NCBI GenBank assembly: GCA_008508345.1
Contig: QNGE01001246.1
Location: 116,715-180,714 of the forward strand
DNA from: Paragonimus westermani
Taxonomy: Eukaryota; Platyhelminthes; Trematoda; Plagiorchiida; Troglotrematidae
Length of the DNA stretch: 64,000 nt
Direction: 5' to 3'
Notes under the pieces: model-generated
Database searches by the model: none
What the model was told of the DNA's origin: nothing
What the model saw: only the letters and a program-made list of their open reading frames with translations
Shown: piece after piece, positions 1 through 11,366 of the stretch
How the letters are laid out: every line of letters begins with the position of its first letter
Position numbering within the stretch: position 1 is the stretch's first letter
Made by a program: the position numbers and the translations under genes

Positions 1-3000
1 GCCAAGCTAGATAGCACCATCAGTGCCCACAGGCTTGGGTCCGCGGAAACTGGTGAAATTCAACGAGCAACTGTTGGTACCCAAAAGTCAGCTGACCTTC
101 TGACCCGAATTCTGAGGATTTATTTTTTATTGTTTTCAGACTTTTATCCAAAAACCCGTTTAGTCAATTTTCATTGCTGTTGCATTCTCAAGTGAAGTAG
201 GACTGGTCGATTTTTCCTGTTCGATTAGGTCTGTCACTTTCTCTTTTTGGACCGTTCAGCGGTTCGATTATACATCTCCCATCTTACAGCCTAGATTTGA
301 TCTGCACAAAATGCTATTTTCTGTACCTAGGCATGGTGACCCTAATATCTACTCAAGTCTGTGATCTTCGTTGATCCACAGATTTCGTCTAATTCGACAT
401 GTTTTTTATCGATTCGGATGATGGGCTATGCACAGTGAAATAGCCAGAAGGTCCGACAACCGAATACCTAAACTGTCAACCTGAGCTATCAGTTCCGCTA
501 ATGCTACTAACAGTTGAATTTTTACTTATAAACTAGTGCACCTGGCTGACATCCTGTGAAACATGTAGAGATGACACTTCTTAGATTTCCTGTGAAGTTG
601 GAAAACTTCTTACATAAAATGTGTTCCAAGGTTCGCGAGTGGCGTTAGGTATTTTAATGACAGACGGGAAGTCATACTTCAGAGAGAACTTCCGCAAACC
701 CCTCGCCTGAAATTCGTAAGTAATAATGAAAGACTTTATATTACCCTAGAATTCTGGAGGATATCGGTGAAGTCTGTTCTCTACAAACAGCCACGCAGAA
801 CTAGCATCAACTGAATTGTCCAGTTCAGTTCAAACTTCAGCTGCTATATGCGAATTGTCCGTTGTATGCCAACGCGCAAGGTATTTCCTCACGAAAAGTC
901 GTTCAGTAAACACGGTTTGGAACCTGAAACCCATCGACGTTTTCCTACGTTTTCTAGTACCACTTTGGGCTCAATAAGCAGCGAGTTTGTGTTAATGTGC
1001 CTAGTGCACCCCCGTCAGTTTCGGTTCATTTAACATGGAGTTATTTGTTTTCGACTTCTGTGTGCGACATCTCACCAGTTCCGCATACTTAATGATCCTT
1101 TCAACTCCTCACCTAGTCTGTAATTCCTATGCGTCATGGTTTGAGTGTAATCCACACCGAATTTGAGATACTGTACAATGTATCAGTGAACTGTTGTTCA
1201 CCCGAAAAATATTGTTCTTCAATATGATGTCACTGACATGTTGACGGAGTTTACAGTTAAGTGACTATTCCGTGATTTTTACTATTGGAAAACTAAGATG
1301 TAGACTGTACATAAATTACTTGCATTGCAGCCTGCCAAGTCAGTAATTTTCAGTCTGCTGTCAAATGATGTGGGTTTGTTCACTGCAATCAAACATTAAA
1401 GTCAAACAAATTTGTTTTACAGCCGAAAACCTGATATACAGAAAGTTTGAAACGAGCGAATGAGTGGCATTCACAAAGTGGTTTGGGATAAACTTCCAGT
1501 ACACGTGAGAAAAGTGCAAGGATATCTGTAGAAGACAGAATAAACTGATGCAGGTTGATATTTGAACAAGCAGTCTTGTGCAATGAGCCGAACAGTTTGT
1601 TCTCCCTCCTAAGACCAGAGGCAATCAAACTTTCACCGTCGCGACCTCCTGTGGTGAATTAGCGAAATTCACGATCATCCACAACAGAACAACAGAAGAT
1701 TATCCGGTGGCCAATCTGGACCTGTGACACAGTGGACTCACTGCCAGATCTTAGGTTGTATCTGTGTAATAGACTTCTATTGGACCAAACTCTCCAATCA
1801 CACAGCAAACTATATTTGCACTCTAATTTGCAATGTAACTTATATTAATTACTCTGATTTGTATCGAACCAACCGTATTCAGCCAGGCTGCCGCTTTCTC
1901 ACTGACCTTTTCCAGTTGAGTAAGTTTTGTCCAAACCGGAATGCATGGACTAGACGCATATCTAATCGTGTTCTAAAGCACACTACTGCACTCACCTTCT
2001 GGTTAGGTGATTATTTGCAGCCTTCTCAAAACGGAACTCTTCCACAAACGCTTGTTCTACCATTACATACTGACCAAATATTTTCCTATCGGATAAGCTA
2101 CAAACCACTACTATTCCACTCTTAACCTATGATTAACACAAACTCCGGAAATTGTAAAATAACACACTTTACAAGAAAAATGACAAAACTAAGAAAGTGA
2201 CACATTTTTGACACAGTAAATGAGCCTATGCCTTTTTACACACGAGTTCCATTCGTGACCCGAGTTTGAAAATTCTGATTTTTAATTTTGTTTTGACACT
2301 GGGATGGAGGTAAGTTTTAGACTTTTATTGTTTCCATTTAGAAGAAAGTTAGTTCACGAAGGTCTACTCACTCGAACTGTACCAAGACTTCCGAAGATCG
2401 TTTTACAGGAAGCCATGATTATTACTTTTGCTTTCAGCCAGAACCTTTCAGAATCCACACATCAGAATCTCCACTTCACTACACAATCGCTAGACAATTC
2501 AGTGAGTCGCACTTGTTATGTAAACACCAAGGATCTTTCCGCAATAATAGGATTAGAATTTAGCACCTAATTTACGTCAAATATCAAAGCTGGAAGTAGC
2601 TCCTTAAAATACTGACGGAGGCTTCGAGTAAGCTTTCAAAACATTGTCCGTTTTTTCGTCATTGATATCTATAGCTCCAATGACCTTTCCAAGCAGTACA
2701 ACCTATCCTTTTTGTTCGCTTCCTATTGTTGACATCAAGTTACTGTCTTTTTAAACGTTCAAATTTTTTCATTTGCCTTCAGATTGTTAGTGTTTTCTTC
2801 TTACGAAAAAGTACTCAAGTCACCGAAGTTTCTCAAAATGTCAGTGAGATAACAAAGAATGAGCGCCTACTTTTCACTTCGGAATTTTTGGAAAGCAGAT
2901 GATTTCGTTTTCTCAAAATAATTTGAAACTCAATATTACGTTCAGAGAAGTAATGATGCACCTTTGTGATAGCCGCCTTACTTTGTTATATGGAATAGTA

Positions 3001-3140
3001 TTGTCATGGGTAGATTTCATTTCATTGCATAAGGCACAAAGTGATTTGCGTCGCAAGTATTCGTCTTGATGTACTTGGCTTTTTTCTATGATTGCTACTG
3101 AGAAATCTGGTATATTTAATAAGTTTCAGGATACTCAACT
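1..3140. other. Intergenic sequence without a recognised gene
   Basis: No open frame here has coding character, protein motifs or neighbouring splice signals. The longest frames (1724-2125 and 2304-2570, plus strand) have low-complexity hydrophobic composition and no recognisable domain. It is probably intron or intergenic sequence with unrecognised old repeats. Confidence 0.6.
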
Positions 3141-3157
3141 GTGGAAAATCTGAGCTT

Positions 3158-3240
3158 CAGAAGGATTCGAGTCAGCTACAGAAACATCATGCCCAAATGC
3201 GGTATGTACTGTACCAGCTGAGCTACTAAACCAGGCAGGA
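3158..3240 (-). repeat. tRNA-derived SINE-like fragment
   Basis: Read on the minus strand, the segment has a tRNA-type A box (TAGCTCAGCTGGTA, about 3225-3212) followed about 40 nt later by a B-box-like GACTCGAATCC (about 3173-3162). This is the split RNA polymerase III promoter of tRNA genes and tRNA-derived SINEs. I could not fold an acceptor stem or a proper anticodon arm around it, so it is read as a SINE head rather than a functional tRNA. No hammerhead core follows clearly. Confidence 0.45.
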
Positions 3241-3468
3241 AGCTCAGTTTTTTCACATTTGAACTCAATCACCCATCCGTTTCTCTGCCTCATGTGGATT
3301 CCAAAAAGTGGTCCAGGGGTGTGACCACCATGCAGAATTTCTCAAGCAGTTCACGGTGGGATACACTAAAGCCACTGTTGAGCATTGAACTGGCATCATT
3401 CGAAATCCGGTATGTTCATGACGTCTTGTATATTTTTAGCTAGCTTCTTTCGTTATTAAAGCGCTGGG

Positions 3469-4318
3469 TAGACCGATGTGGGGATGTGTAGATCACATTT
3501 TCACTCTTCGTCAAATTTTGGAGCAACGTCATGTGTACCGCCAGCCAACAGTTGTTGTGTTTCTCGACTATAAAGGTGCATTCGATTCACTGGATCGATC
3601 TACACTTTCAGAGTAGCTCAAACGCATAGGTATGCCGACTAAGTACGTGAACATACTGTCGGCACTCTATTCCCATACCTCAGCTCAGGTTAGGGCTTAC
3701 GGTGAACTGTCTGACAGTTTCAGCACCATGAGCGGCGTACGTCAAGGCTGTCCACTGTCACCATTTTTGTTTAATTTCGTCATAGACGAAATAATGGAGG
3801 ATTGTCTGCGGCACTCACAAGATGCCGGCGTGGACCTCCTACCTGGTGAAAAACTGACTGATCTTGATTATGCTGACGACGAGGTGTTGTTGTTTGACAA
3901 CTTTCAATCGGCACAAGTAATGCTAGACGCTATTTCGCGTTCCGCTAAATACTTCGGAATGCGCTTTGCAGCCTCAAAATGCAAAGTGCTTCTGCAGGAT
4001 TGCTGTGACTACGTAGATTTGAGGTTACATGATGTAGTCATGAAGGTTGTTGACCGGTTTGTATACCTGAGAAGCTGCATCCACAGCGGTGGAGGTGTAG
4101 GGAATGAAATAGAAGCGCGCATCTCTAAGGCTAGGGCGATATTCGCGAATTTGAGACATCTCTGGCGACAGAGGTGTATTTCTCTGAAGATTAAATGTCG
4201 TGTATATAAGACAACGGTGAGGGCCGTATTACTTTACGGCAGCGAGACCTGGCCGCTCAGGGTAGAAGACGTGAACCGTCTTCAAGTATTTGACCACCGA
4301 TGTCTGCGTTCAATCGCT
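3469..4318 (+). pseudogene. RTE-like reverse transcriptase, partial, with in-frame stop
   Basis: This frame encodes reverse transcriptase fingers and palm. The catalytic block A appears as VVFLDYKGAFDSLDR (about 3556-3600), block B as SGVRQGCPLSPFLF (about 3730-3771) and block C as LDYADD (about 3862-3879). The C-terminal LYGSETWPLR and FDHRCLRSI motifs are typical of RTE-like LINEs. An in-frame TAG at 3614-3616 separates block A from the rest, and the first methionine after it is at 3632. No endonuclease domain is present upstream. The frame runs into the assembly gap at 4319, so the C-terminus cannot be read. The catalytic YADD is intact, but the stop and the missing 5' half make this copy inactive. 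Confidence 0.85.
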
Positions 4319-4376
4319 NNNNNNNNNNNNNNNNNNNNNNNNNNNNNNNNNNNNNNNNNNNNNNNNNNNNNNNNNN
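4319..4376. other. Assembly gap (58 N)
   Basis: A run of 58 unknown bases lies inside the RTE reverse transcriptase. A single unknown base also occurs at 63198. The reading frame across the gap cannot be trusted. Confidence 1.
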
Positions 4377-4937
4377 TTGCAAGGTGTAGGCACCTTGATG
4401 CTGAATGTTTGAATATGGACGTAGTCATTTTCAGTAGTTAGGTCCCTTCCCGTCCCCTTCTTTTTCCTTCTCTCTTTCTATATAACGTTTGCTGTTTCTT
4501 CATGGTTGTGTGGCAGTTAAGCATTAGTGGGAACCACTGATGTATTGCTGTCTATGATGATCTAACATACGGCACCCGTCATTGAAATTATGTCAATGAG
4601 CAACCACTACGATAGCACCGTCCGTACGAACCTCATCACACTTTTTCAATGATAGTTGACATTCTTCGAACCTACTGTCAATCGTAGTGGACACATACAT
4701 GTCAGCTATGTGGCTTTTGAGTAGGTTGAAATGACAAAACCCAATTCGGACATCATAAGCGCAGCAATATCTCTCAAGTTTAAGCAACTAAATAAATCCG
4801 TCAACAGCTATGGTTTTACCATTCTGACTGCTGAGATTGAGCCTCAAGTGAATTTGATTAAAAACATAGGCTTTGACTTTTCCTAACGTGTCCCGAACTA
4901 CGTTATCGATGACTTCAAGAAACAGTATTGTGAACCA

Positions 4938-5165
4938 AGAACACAGATGGCACAAGGGTTATTTACTCGGAAAACCAATCCGTGAGTTATACGTCTAAAT
5001 ATGACCACAAACAAAGACACTTATCTGCGTACGACACTTTTCTCAGAACGTCACGGTTGCCACGGGCACCAGTGCTCAGTTATTTTGTGTAACAAGAACC
5101 ATTTCATGCGATGCTGTATTCCAGTGTTCCTTCGCATATTTTTCCCTCGGCCATTTCGACCTCAA
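4938..5165 (+). repeat. Dispersed repeat, copy A (partner at 47645-47876)
   Basis: This segment matches the reverse complement of 47645-47876 along its whole length. By eye the similarity is roughly 70-75 percent, and the parallel open frames share MTTN at their start, RCC[IA]PVFL and PPFR-like blocks. The other copy lies directly upstream of a gag relic, so the repeat could be part of an LTR or an element's untranslated region. No LTR ends (TG...CA) or primer-binding site could be identified. I do not call the open frame a gene. Confidence 0.65.
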
Positions 5166-5189
5166 AATAATCTTTCAGGACAACTGGAT

Positions 5190-7090
5190 AGTAGTGATGT
5201 GAGTAGTACAGTGCGATCGCCCGTCCTCACTACACTAGTACTCGACGCTACTACACAATGTCGTATGTTTTAAACATCTCTGGAATAAGTAACAGCCCGC
5301 TCATATTGCTCAAGTTTACTTCCTAGCAGATCTCCATGTGTCATTTTAACGTCTGTTGATACCGTTATATACTTGACCACTTCGTTTGAACTCTTCTCAT
5401 ATTGTCTTGTAATTTTTCAAAAGAATGAATGTGCTTATGCTTAGGTTGTTATGTGAAATAGTGACTGTTAAGCCTTAATGGCTTCATGCTTCTGTACTTC
5501 AATAACTCGGGACAAGGGATCCAAACCGGCTTCTCCTTGTCATCAAGTGTCCACGCTACACCGAATCCAACGTGTCCCGTTGGTTTTACGAAACTTTCTC
5601 ACTGTTGCGTTCATCTCCCCTGAAAACCTCTTTGTCAAAAGACCTTTTTCTCTGTCTTTCTCTTTTACGCCCCGAAGTGAATTGGGTTCATCCAACTTAC
5701 CTCTAAATGGTGATAAAATTAGATCACTTTAGCTGAGTTTGACATTAAGATTTAATGAACAATTTGAATATCATGGTCATCGCAGGCTACCGTGCTGCTT
5801 ATCTAGGTTGTTTCCTAGGGTGAACTGTCAAAGCCATCTTTACAAGTGCTCATCAAGCATTTATTGAGATAAGACGCAATTCAGATACCGAGTGAATATC
5901 ATTTAAGAGATATCGTAATTAGGACTGGTAAGACCAAGTACGATATAGATAACCAGGTCTGTCACATGACCAGAAGGCAATTTTGGACAAGTGAACTAAT
6001 CGTAACGCACCGCAGCCGAATGGAGTGTACATACATAGGTATCCATCTGTATTCACCGTGGCCGTCGTCTACTGATAGCAACAAATTTAGCATCAGGAAT
6101 GATAATGGTGTCAACCGTTCATCCCGGGGAGACTGACATACATTTTCACTGAATGTGGTAATCTACGTGGACCCAGCGAACCTTTCCTCGACTAACTTAT
6201 ATTCCATGGACTTCAGTACGCACATCACAACATCCTTCTTTGGTACATGAGGTCCTGCTTGAAACGCTTTGAAAGCTTACAGACCAAAAGTGTAAATTAG
6301 CTTGATTGTCAAAATTGATAGCACACTAAAGATACAACCATGTGTGTGTGGATCACGAGAGCCATTTTCGAACTTTTTCCTATATTTTTCCTCCCAATTC
6401 ACTGAAATCTCAAAAAACACTTCAAAGACGTCCAAACTTCCTATTACATTTCTTAGTTTTGCGCTCGTTATCAAGGTGTGTGAGTCTATTTCAATTTGAC
6501 CACATTTATACCACGAACATGTAACCCGATAAAGATAAATGGAGAAAACCTCGACAATGTGATGATGAGGTCATCTGGTAGATCGACAGTCTTACAGGAG
6601 GCATGTTGCACCTTTAATTTAGCCCATTTTGATCATTACACATATTTTTCGATCCATGGTCTTAAATCATACTGGTCGAACTAAAACCTTTATCCTTGTA
6701 GAACGCCTTTCGTTTGTACGAGCCCCAAATAAGCAATCTTCACCCCCCAAAAGATGTCCTTGCGTGATACGACGCAGTCTTATATCTCCCTAGTCAATTA
6801 TATTATACGAATGACGATCCAGACACCTCTCCCGAGATACACTGCATTTTAAACCCGAAAGTAACAGTTTTTGTGAGATTCACGGCGCGATAGTTTTGGG
6901 ATTACTGCTTTTTCACTGTTAACCACAAAGCCTCAGGTGCACCTTGTGTGGACAGATCACCCGCCACGAATTCTCCGTTCCACAACACCTGACATGGAGG
7001 CTACTTGTTGGTCATCTGTGCCCGTATAATACAAAACAAGATCTTAATTTAGTAAAAACGAATTGTGGCCCAATTACATACAGAATTCTC
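5190..7090. other. No supported gene
   Basis: Short open frames occur on both strands (for example 5478-5732 plus, 6277-6474 minus) but none has motifs or splice-site context that I can support. It is likely intergenic or intronic. Confidence 0.55.
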
Positions 7091-7094
7091 CACC

Positions 7095-7235
7095 ATAAGC
7101 GATACTCAGAGAGCTGGTGGTCGAACGAACAGCTGCATTGTTCCGTAACGCGAAGGGTAGTCGGTTCGACGCCCCATTTGGACTATTCATACCTGATGAG
7201 TCCAAACAAGAACGAAACCAGTCGTGAAGTGTCGG
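7095..7235 (+). repeat. tRNA-derived SINE fragment with hammerhead-ribozyme-like tail
   Basis: A tRNA-like head is followed by a hammerhead core in the arrangement known for schistosome SM-alpha SINEs. The A-box-like part is around GAGCTGGTGGTCGAACG (7111-7127). The B box is GGTTCGACGCC (7163-7173). The core CTGATGA (7193-7199) is followed by a decayed helix II (GTCC/GAAC, three of four pairs) and GAAAC (7214-7218). Helix I pairing is poor, so this copy is probably no longer self-cleaving. The family resemblance is from knowledge of SM-alpha; the promoter boxes and the core are read directly. Confidence 0.6.
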
Positions 7236-7244
7236 TTTGAAGTT

Positions 7245-9780
7245 AAACATTACAAAGCAGGACCCTGTTCAGCAACGGATCCATCATACTAGCAGATATT
7301 TTTCGATCGGGCAGAGGTGACGTCTACACCATTCCCCCTTCTATGGACCTATTAAAAGGGTGGCCTCGAACGACTACCTCACACAACAGATTCATGTTTT
7401 GTTATTTGAGATACGCTGTCTCACAATCAGTTTTCACCACACATTCATAGGCAAAAAGTACTTGGAACCAAAATTTACTGGAGACAGAGAACCTACTTCT
7501 CACCATGCTATAGATGACAGACCAATGAAGAAAAAGTCAGAAGTCACAGAATTCGAACTGGACTCCACAACCCATATGGTCACTCGCTGTTGACAAGGAA
7601 ACGCGGGAGTGGTAGTTTTGAGAAGATTGGAGCTTGTACCTTCCTAGTTTCAACACAAGACACAAGTGAAGAATAGGCATCTCGATCAAACATCTACTTA
7701 CAGTGGACGGATTATAACCAGGAAACTTCAGAACTTGCCACATTCCAAAGCATCAGTTAAACCTTTCGAGTCGTCACATAGCATCACGGGGTATCAACTG
7801 AAAAAACTATGTCCGGAGATCTCACACACAGTCTGTGATAAAATACCACATTGTTATAAAGCGAAACGACAGAGCGGATGCAATCGAGCTGTAACGATCC
7901 CTACGAAAATGTTATATCACGAAGAGACCGAGCGAACACAATCGAGCTGGAACGATTCCTACGACGCAATGATAAAGTACGCGCTGCTGTGACCCCGAAG
8001 AGCCGATCCCCAAGCAGACTACGAAGAAAAAACACTGGTCTCCGGAAAGAGAGCGTTTACTGTCTCAGTTCGAAGACGAATTACAAACGCAACTCTTGTG
8101 TATTGATAGCTCGTCAAGCGAACTGGTGAATACTGTTCAATATTCAATGGTCAGTATTCAATGCTCAATACTCAATGTTCAATGTTCAGTGATCAATGTT
8201 CAGAGAAAAGCGTCCTGGGTCGATAACAGACGAATTAGCGTCCAGTATGTAAATTGGCGCAAGAAATAAAAATGATGGTGCAATAGAGGAATTCGAATTG
8301 ACAAAAGTGATAAATGCTCATTACCGGTTGAGTGGACAGTTTTGGGGTATTTAACATCCTCAGCACACATGTTGCCGCATAATTGACTATTGTGTCGAAA
8401 AAATCTGAACAACACTAATCAGTCTGAGTTATTTATTCAAGCCATGTCCTTTGAATCGAGGCACAACGGTTTTTTCGTTAACCATTACAAATGCTCAGCA
8501 GCCATGTTGCATTTTGATTGACCCGTTCGTTAGTATATTCCACGATCCCGACTCAATCAATCTGGTTGCATAATCCGACATATGCTTAAGCAAACTGTTT
8601 TAATCACCGCCTCTTACAAGCAAATTCGACATTAGAGACGATCGCTGTTTTGATTGGCTTGTATCAGTCGACCATGTTTTGTTGGAAACCATTAATGCAC
8701 GACCTGTAGTTAACTGAACGTCTCCCAATCACGAAGCCGCTCCAGTCTAATCTTATTACGCGTCCATTTAGCTCCGAAATAGTAGTGAGTAACTCAGAAG
8801 TAAACGCATCATCAGAGTAGGACGCCTACCACTAAATCCTACTTCCGGAAAGACACCATTTAAATCAGCGCGAGCAGGATGTATGCATTTGGCACCGTCC
8901 TACCGTCTGGTCATTCGTTTGTGCCAACTGACACTTTGCACTGATTACATTTGTAGTTATCGTGTTGTTTACTCTCGACAACCTCCTCAGGATGAACATA
9001 GCGCGGTATCAGACTAGTTCAGGTTGTACTCAAACTACGAAACCAAATCACTACAGCAGGTTTGACATGGAACATTCGCTCATATGCCAGTCTGACCTGT
9101 GTAGCACACTGTGAGAATATAGGGATCAGCTCCAGCCACAGAAAGCCGGGTGCGGATTTGCGATATCAATACAGTTCCAGAACGTACGACCCATGTTTGA
9201 ACCCAGAAAACAGTTTTAAAAAGTTTTCAGCTTATGAATATTCTTATATTCCCACAGCCTAACGTGGCTGTCATGCGTTAAACTTCTCTTCGTTCACTCG
9301 TTCTGATGATGCGCTTACGGGAGATTACTGAGAGATTTTTGGTCAACAAGAAGTGTATATCACTCACACTTGAGTGGAATCCGAGTTTCACTCTTGATAG
9401 AGCTCCTCAGCAGTGTATACCCTTATAGGTAGTTGAACTCTGGCTAAGCTTTCAAAAGGCAACCATATTCATCACTGCACCGTTGATCTCACATTAGGCA
9501 CGACTGAATGATATGCAAACGCTCAGCTAAATTTGTTTGTAAGCAATGTTCATACTGTTCGTTCGCCCTTGAGGAAATACGAATGCATGTACGTTTTTTA
9601 TCAGAGGTGCGGATGTTCTGCGACCCGTATGCGTTTCCCCAAATAATATTTGGTCTAAATTTTGGATTCATTATGCTCATATATTCGGTAATAATCTTAG
9701 TTCTGCTTATCAAGTGATGGGGTGATATCTTGACAGTCTTGATGAATCTGTCTTTGAAACAAATGGTTCCCTCGAGCAGT
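7245..9780. other. No supported gene; short local repeats
   Basis: This stretch contains a short duplicated block (CAATCGAGCTG with following bases near 7879-7905 and 7938-7965) and a small tandem repeat at 8128-8205. A plus frame at 9508-9717 has a Cys-pair start and a hydrophobic C-terminus, but without splice or motif support I leave it uncalled. Confidence 0.5.
8128..8205 (+). repeat. Short tandem repeat with TTCAATG-type unit
   Basis: About seven imperfect units of 10-12 bases built on TCAAT(A/G)TTCA lie head to tail between 8128 and 8205, with unit lengths drifting. This is an ordinary microsatellite- or minisatellite-like array. Confidence 0.8.
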
Positions 9781-9912
9781 TTGAATAAAGCAGATAGAAC
9801 ATGAAAACTGGTAGATGCAAGCATTTCGTATTGACTCATCAGTATCAAACTTACAATAACATGGGTGGGCTTTTTTAAAACAATCGATTTGTGGGGTGGA
9901 TAATCAATAAAC
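9781..9912 (-). repeat. PLE 1 left inverted-repeat arm
   Basis: This arm is the reverse complement of 11367-11500 with about 13 differences over roughly 132 positions counted by eye. It contains a run of six A on the minus strand, next to AAGCCCA, and the hammerhead-type fold at 9810-9848. Confidence 0.85.
9810..9848 (-). ncRNA. Minimal type I hammerhead ribozyme motif in PLE 1 left arm
   Basis: On the minus strand the order is helix I 5' strand TGATA, core CTGATGA (9843-9837), short helix II GT-CAAT-AC, GAAA (9828-9825), helix III TGC-TT-GCA, then TC (AUC cleavage triplet) and helix I 3' strand TACCA. All conserved core bases are present. Helix I has one mismatch (A opposite C); the other arm restores this pair as G-C. 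Very short helices II and III are typical of the minimal hammerheads reported in Penelope-like elements. Activity is inference. Confidence 0.7.
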
Positions 9913-10350
9913 GAGTTAGGCTAAGACATTAAGTCCAGGGAAGGGTCAAGTTCACGAACAGTTGTTTCTGAACACAAAGAGCTGGTTTGAGTCGAATAAT
10001 TGCAACCGCTTCAGCAAACCGTAAGAATCTCGGGTTAGATTGACGCAACAGGATTTTGAATGCACATTGCGGATCGATAGCGTGACCGGTGGTCAGGACA
10101 TGTCTACTGTAGTGGAGAGGAGAGTTGGGGGAACAGTACCTCAAGGCGAATACAAGAACTCACAGTAGGTGTCCGCAACTAATTCCACTACACTAAGTCT
10201 GCAGCGTATTGCAAGAAGATTCTCCCCTTCAGTAATAACGGATTTGGTTCCTCCAACGAGCTAAATGAACGTTGCCACGGTTAGTCCACGATAACCAGGA
10301 GCGCGTGCGAGCAGAAGGCGAAACGCGCTAGGACGAAGTAGTGTATTGAT

Positions 10351-11320
10351 TCAAACAATAGACAAGTAGTTAATATGTACAGTGAACATAACCGGTATGA
10401 AGAACGGTACGTAACAAAAGATCGAAATGGTAACAGACTCTACACTATCGACTGAGGAAACTGGCTGTTTACGCGTTTCGGCAACATTACCATTCTCCGG
10501 TAACACGGACTTCTGTACCCATTTAGGTAAATGTTCCTTCATTCTGGAGATCAAGCATCTCTCGGTTCTGCCTATGTAACTTTCTCCGCAGTTACATACA
10601 AATTGGTAAACACAATGTGAAGTGGCACCGATAGGCTGATCTCCTTTGATTGAAGGCACTGGTAGTTTCTGAGTCCGAGCGATTACACGGAGTTCAGCTG
10701 CATTAAATGTTCGTTTAATTGAATTTCTTAATCGCTGTGATGTTTGCTGCATGACATAATCACCCTTAAAAGGTAGCTCTATATAGACTCTCTTTTTCTC
10801 TACAGTGACCACCTTTTCGGATGGTAATTTTGGTCTACTGTGCCTATCTATGAAACTTCTGGGGTAACCATTTGATTGTAGGACAGACGTAATCAGATCT
10901 AGTTCCTCCGCGAGGCTGTCAGGCGTACAGATTCGCCTTGCTCGTGTGAAGAGAGTATTTACTAATGCTCGTTTGTGTTGGATCGGTGTGAAGCTGCTAA
11001 AGTTTAGGTATTGACCTGACCATGTGGGTTTCCTATACACGGTTCTTCTAACCGAGCCATCTTCCCGACGACTTATTAGGATATCTAGAAATGGCAGGCA
11101 GTTGCCGACCTCAAATTCACAAGTGACCTTTAGATTAGGATGGCAACTATTTAGACGTTGCACCAGGTTATCTATCGTCTGAAGATTAATGTCATTGACG
11201 TAACGCTTGTAATATGACAATTTTTCTATCTCCGTAGATAGCTTTTGCTCAATTTTTAGCATGAAAAAGTTTGTTAAGATGGAACCTAGTGGACTTCCCA
11301 TGGCTATTCTGTCTATTTGA
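10351..11320 (-). pseudogene. Penelope-like reverse transcriptase with GIY-YIG endonuclease, 5'-truncated
   Basis: The frame encodes about 316 residues from a methionine at 11301, and the same frame is open upstream through QIDRIAMGSPLG to a stop near 11325. Reverse transcriptase blocks visible are MGSPLGSILTNFF, then RYVND at the catalytic position where YVDD is expected, LPFLDILI and YRKPTWSGQYLNF. The C-terminal GIY-YIG nuclease is seen as CVYQFVCNCGESYIGRTER followed by RMKEH. Use by Penelope elements of GIY-YIG nicking to prime cDNA synthesis is known for the family. The Asp-to-Asn change in YVND would be expected to abolish polymerase activity. The fingers part of the reverse transcriptase is missing. 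Confidence 0.85.
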
Positions 11321-11366
11321 CGCTAGGACTGTTCAAGAAAACGAAAACTGACATTCTCAGTGCACA

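Larger units (their letters stand above)
3469..4562 (+). mobile_element. 5'-truncated RTE-type non-LTR retrotransposon
   Basis: The element starts abruptly inside the reverse transcriptase domain and runs through a 3' untranslated tail. Its frame ends near 4437. The tail then has a pyrimidine-rich stretch (4441-4495), GGTTGTGTGGCAGTTAA, and an end resembling TGTATTGCTGTCTATGATGAT. Tails of this form are repeated at 21170-21420 and 23800-24060 on the minus strand, which defines the family's 3' end. RTE-clade elements typically end in short ATG/GAT-like repeats, and the 23.8 kb copy ends in such a run. A 58-base gap (4319-4376) interrupts the element. The 5' truncation suggests incomplete target-primed reverse transcription. 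Confidence 0.8.

Noticed and set aside
1724..2125. 133-codon plus-strand open frame
   Set aside because: No recognisable domain, acceptor or donor; it could be chance in a repeat-rich genome.
3158..3240. Functional tRNA gene
   Set aside because: A and B boxes are present, but a cloverleaf with matching acceptor and anticodon stems could not be drawn.
10290..10330. GGCGAAACGCGC near the PLE 1 coding end, resembling the 3' half of a hammerhead
   Set aside because: No CUGANGA precedes it on that strand at a workable distance, and the surrounding pairs do not form a helix II.
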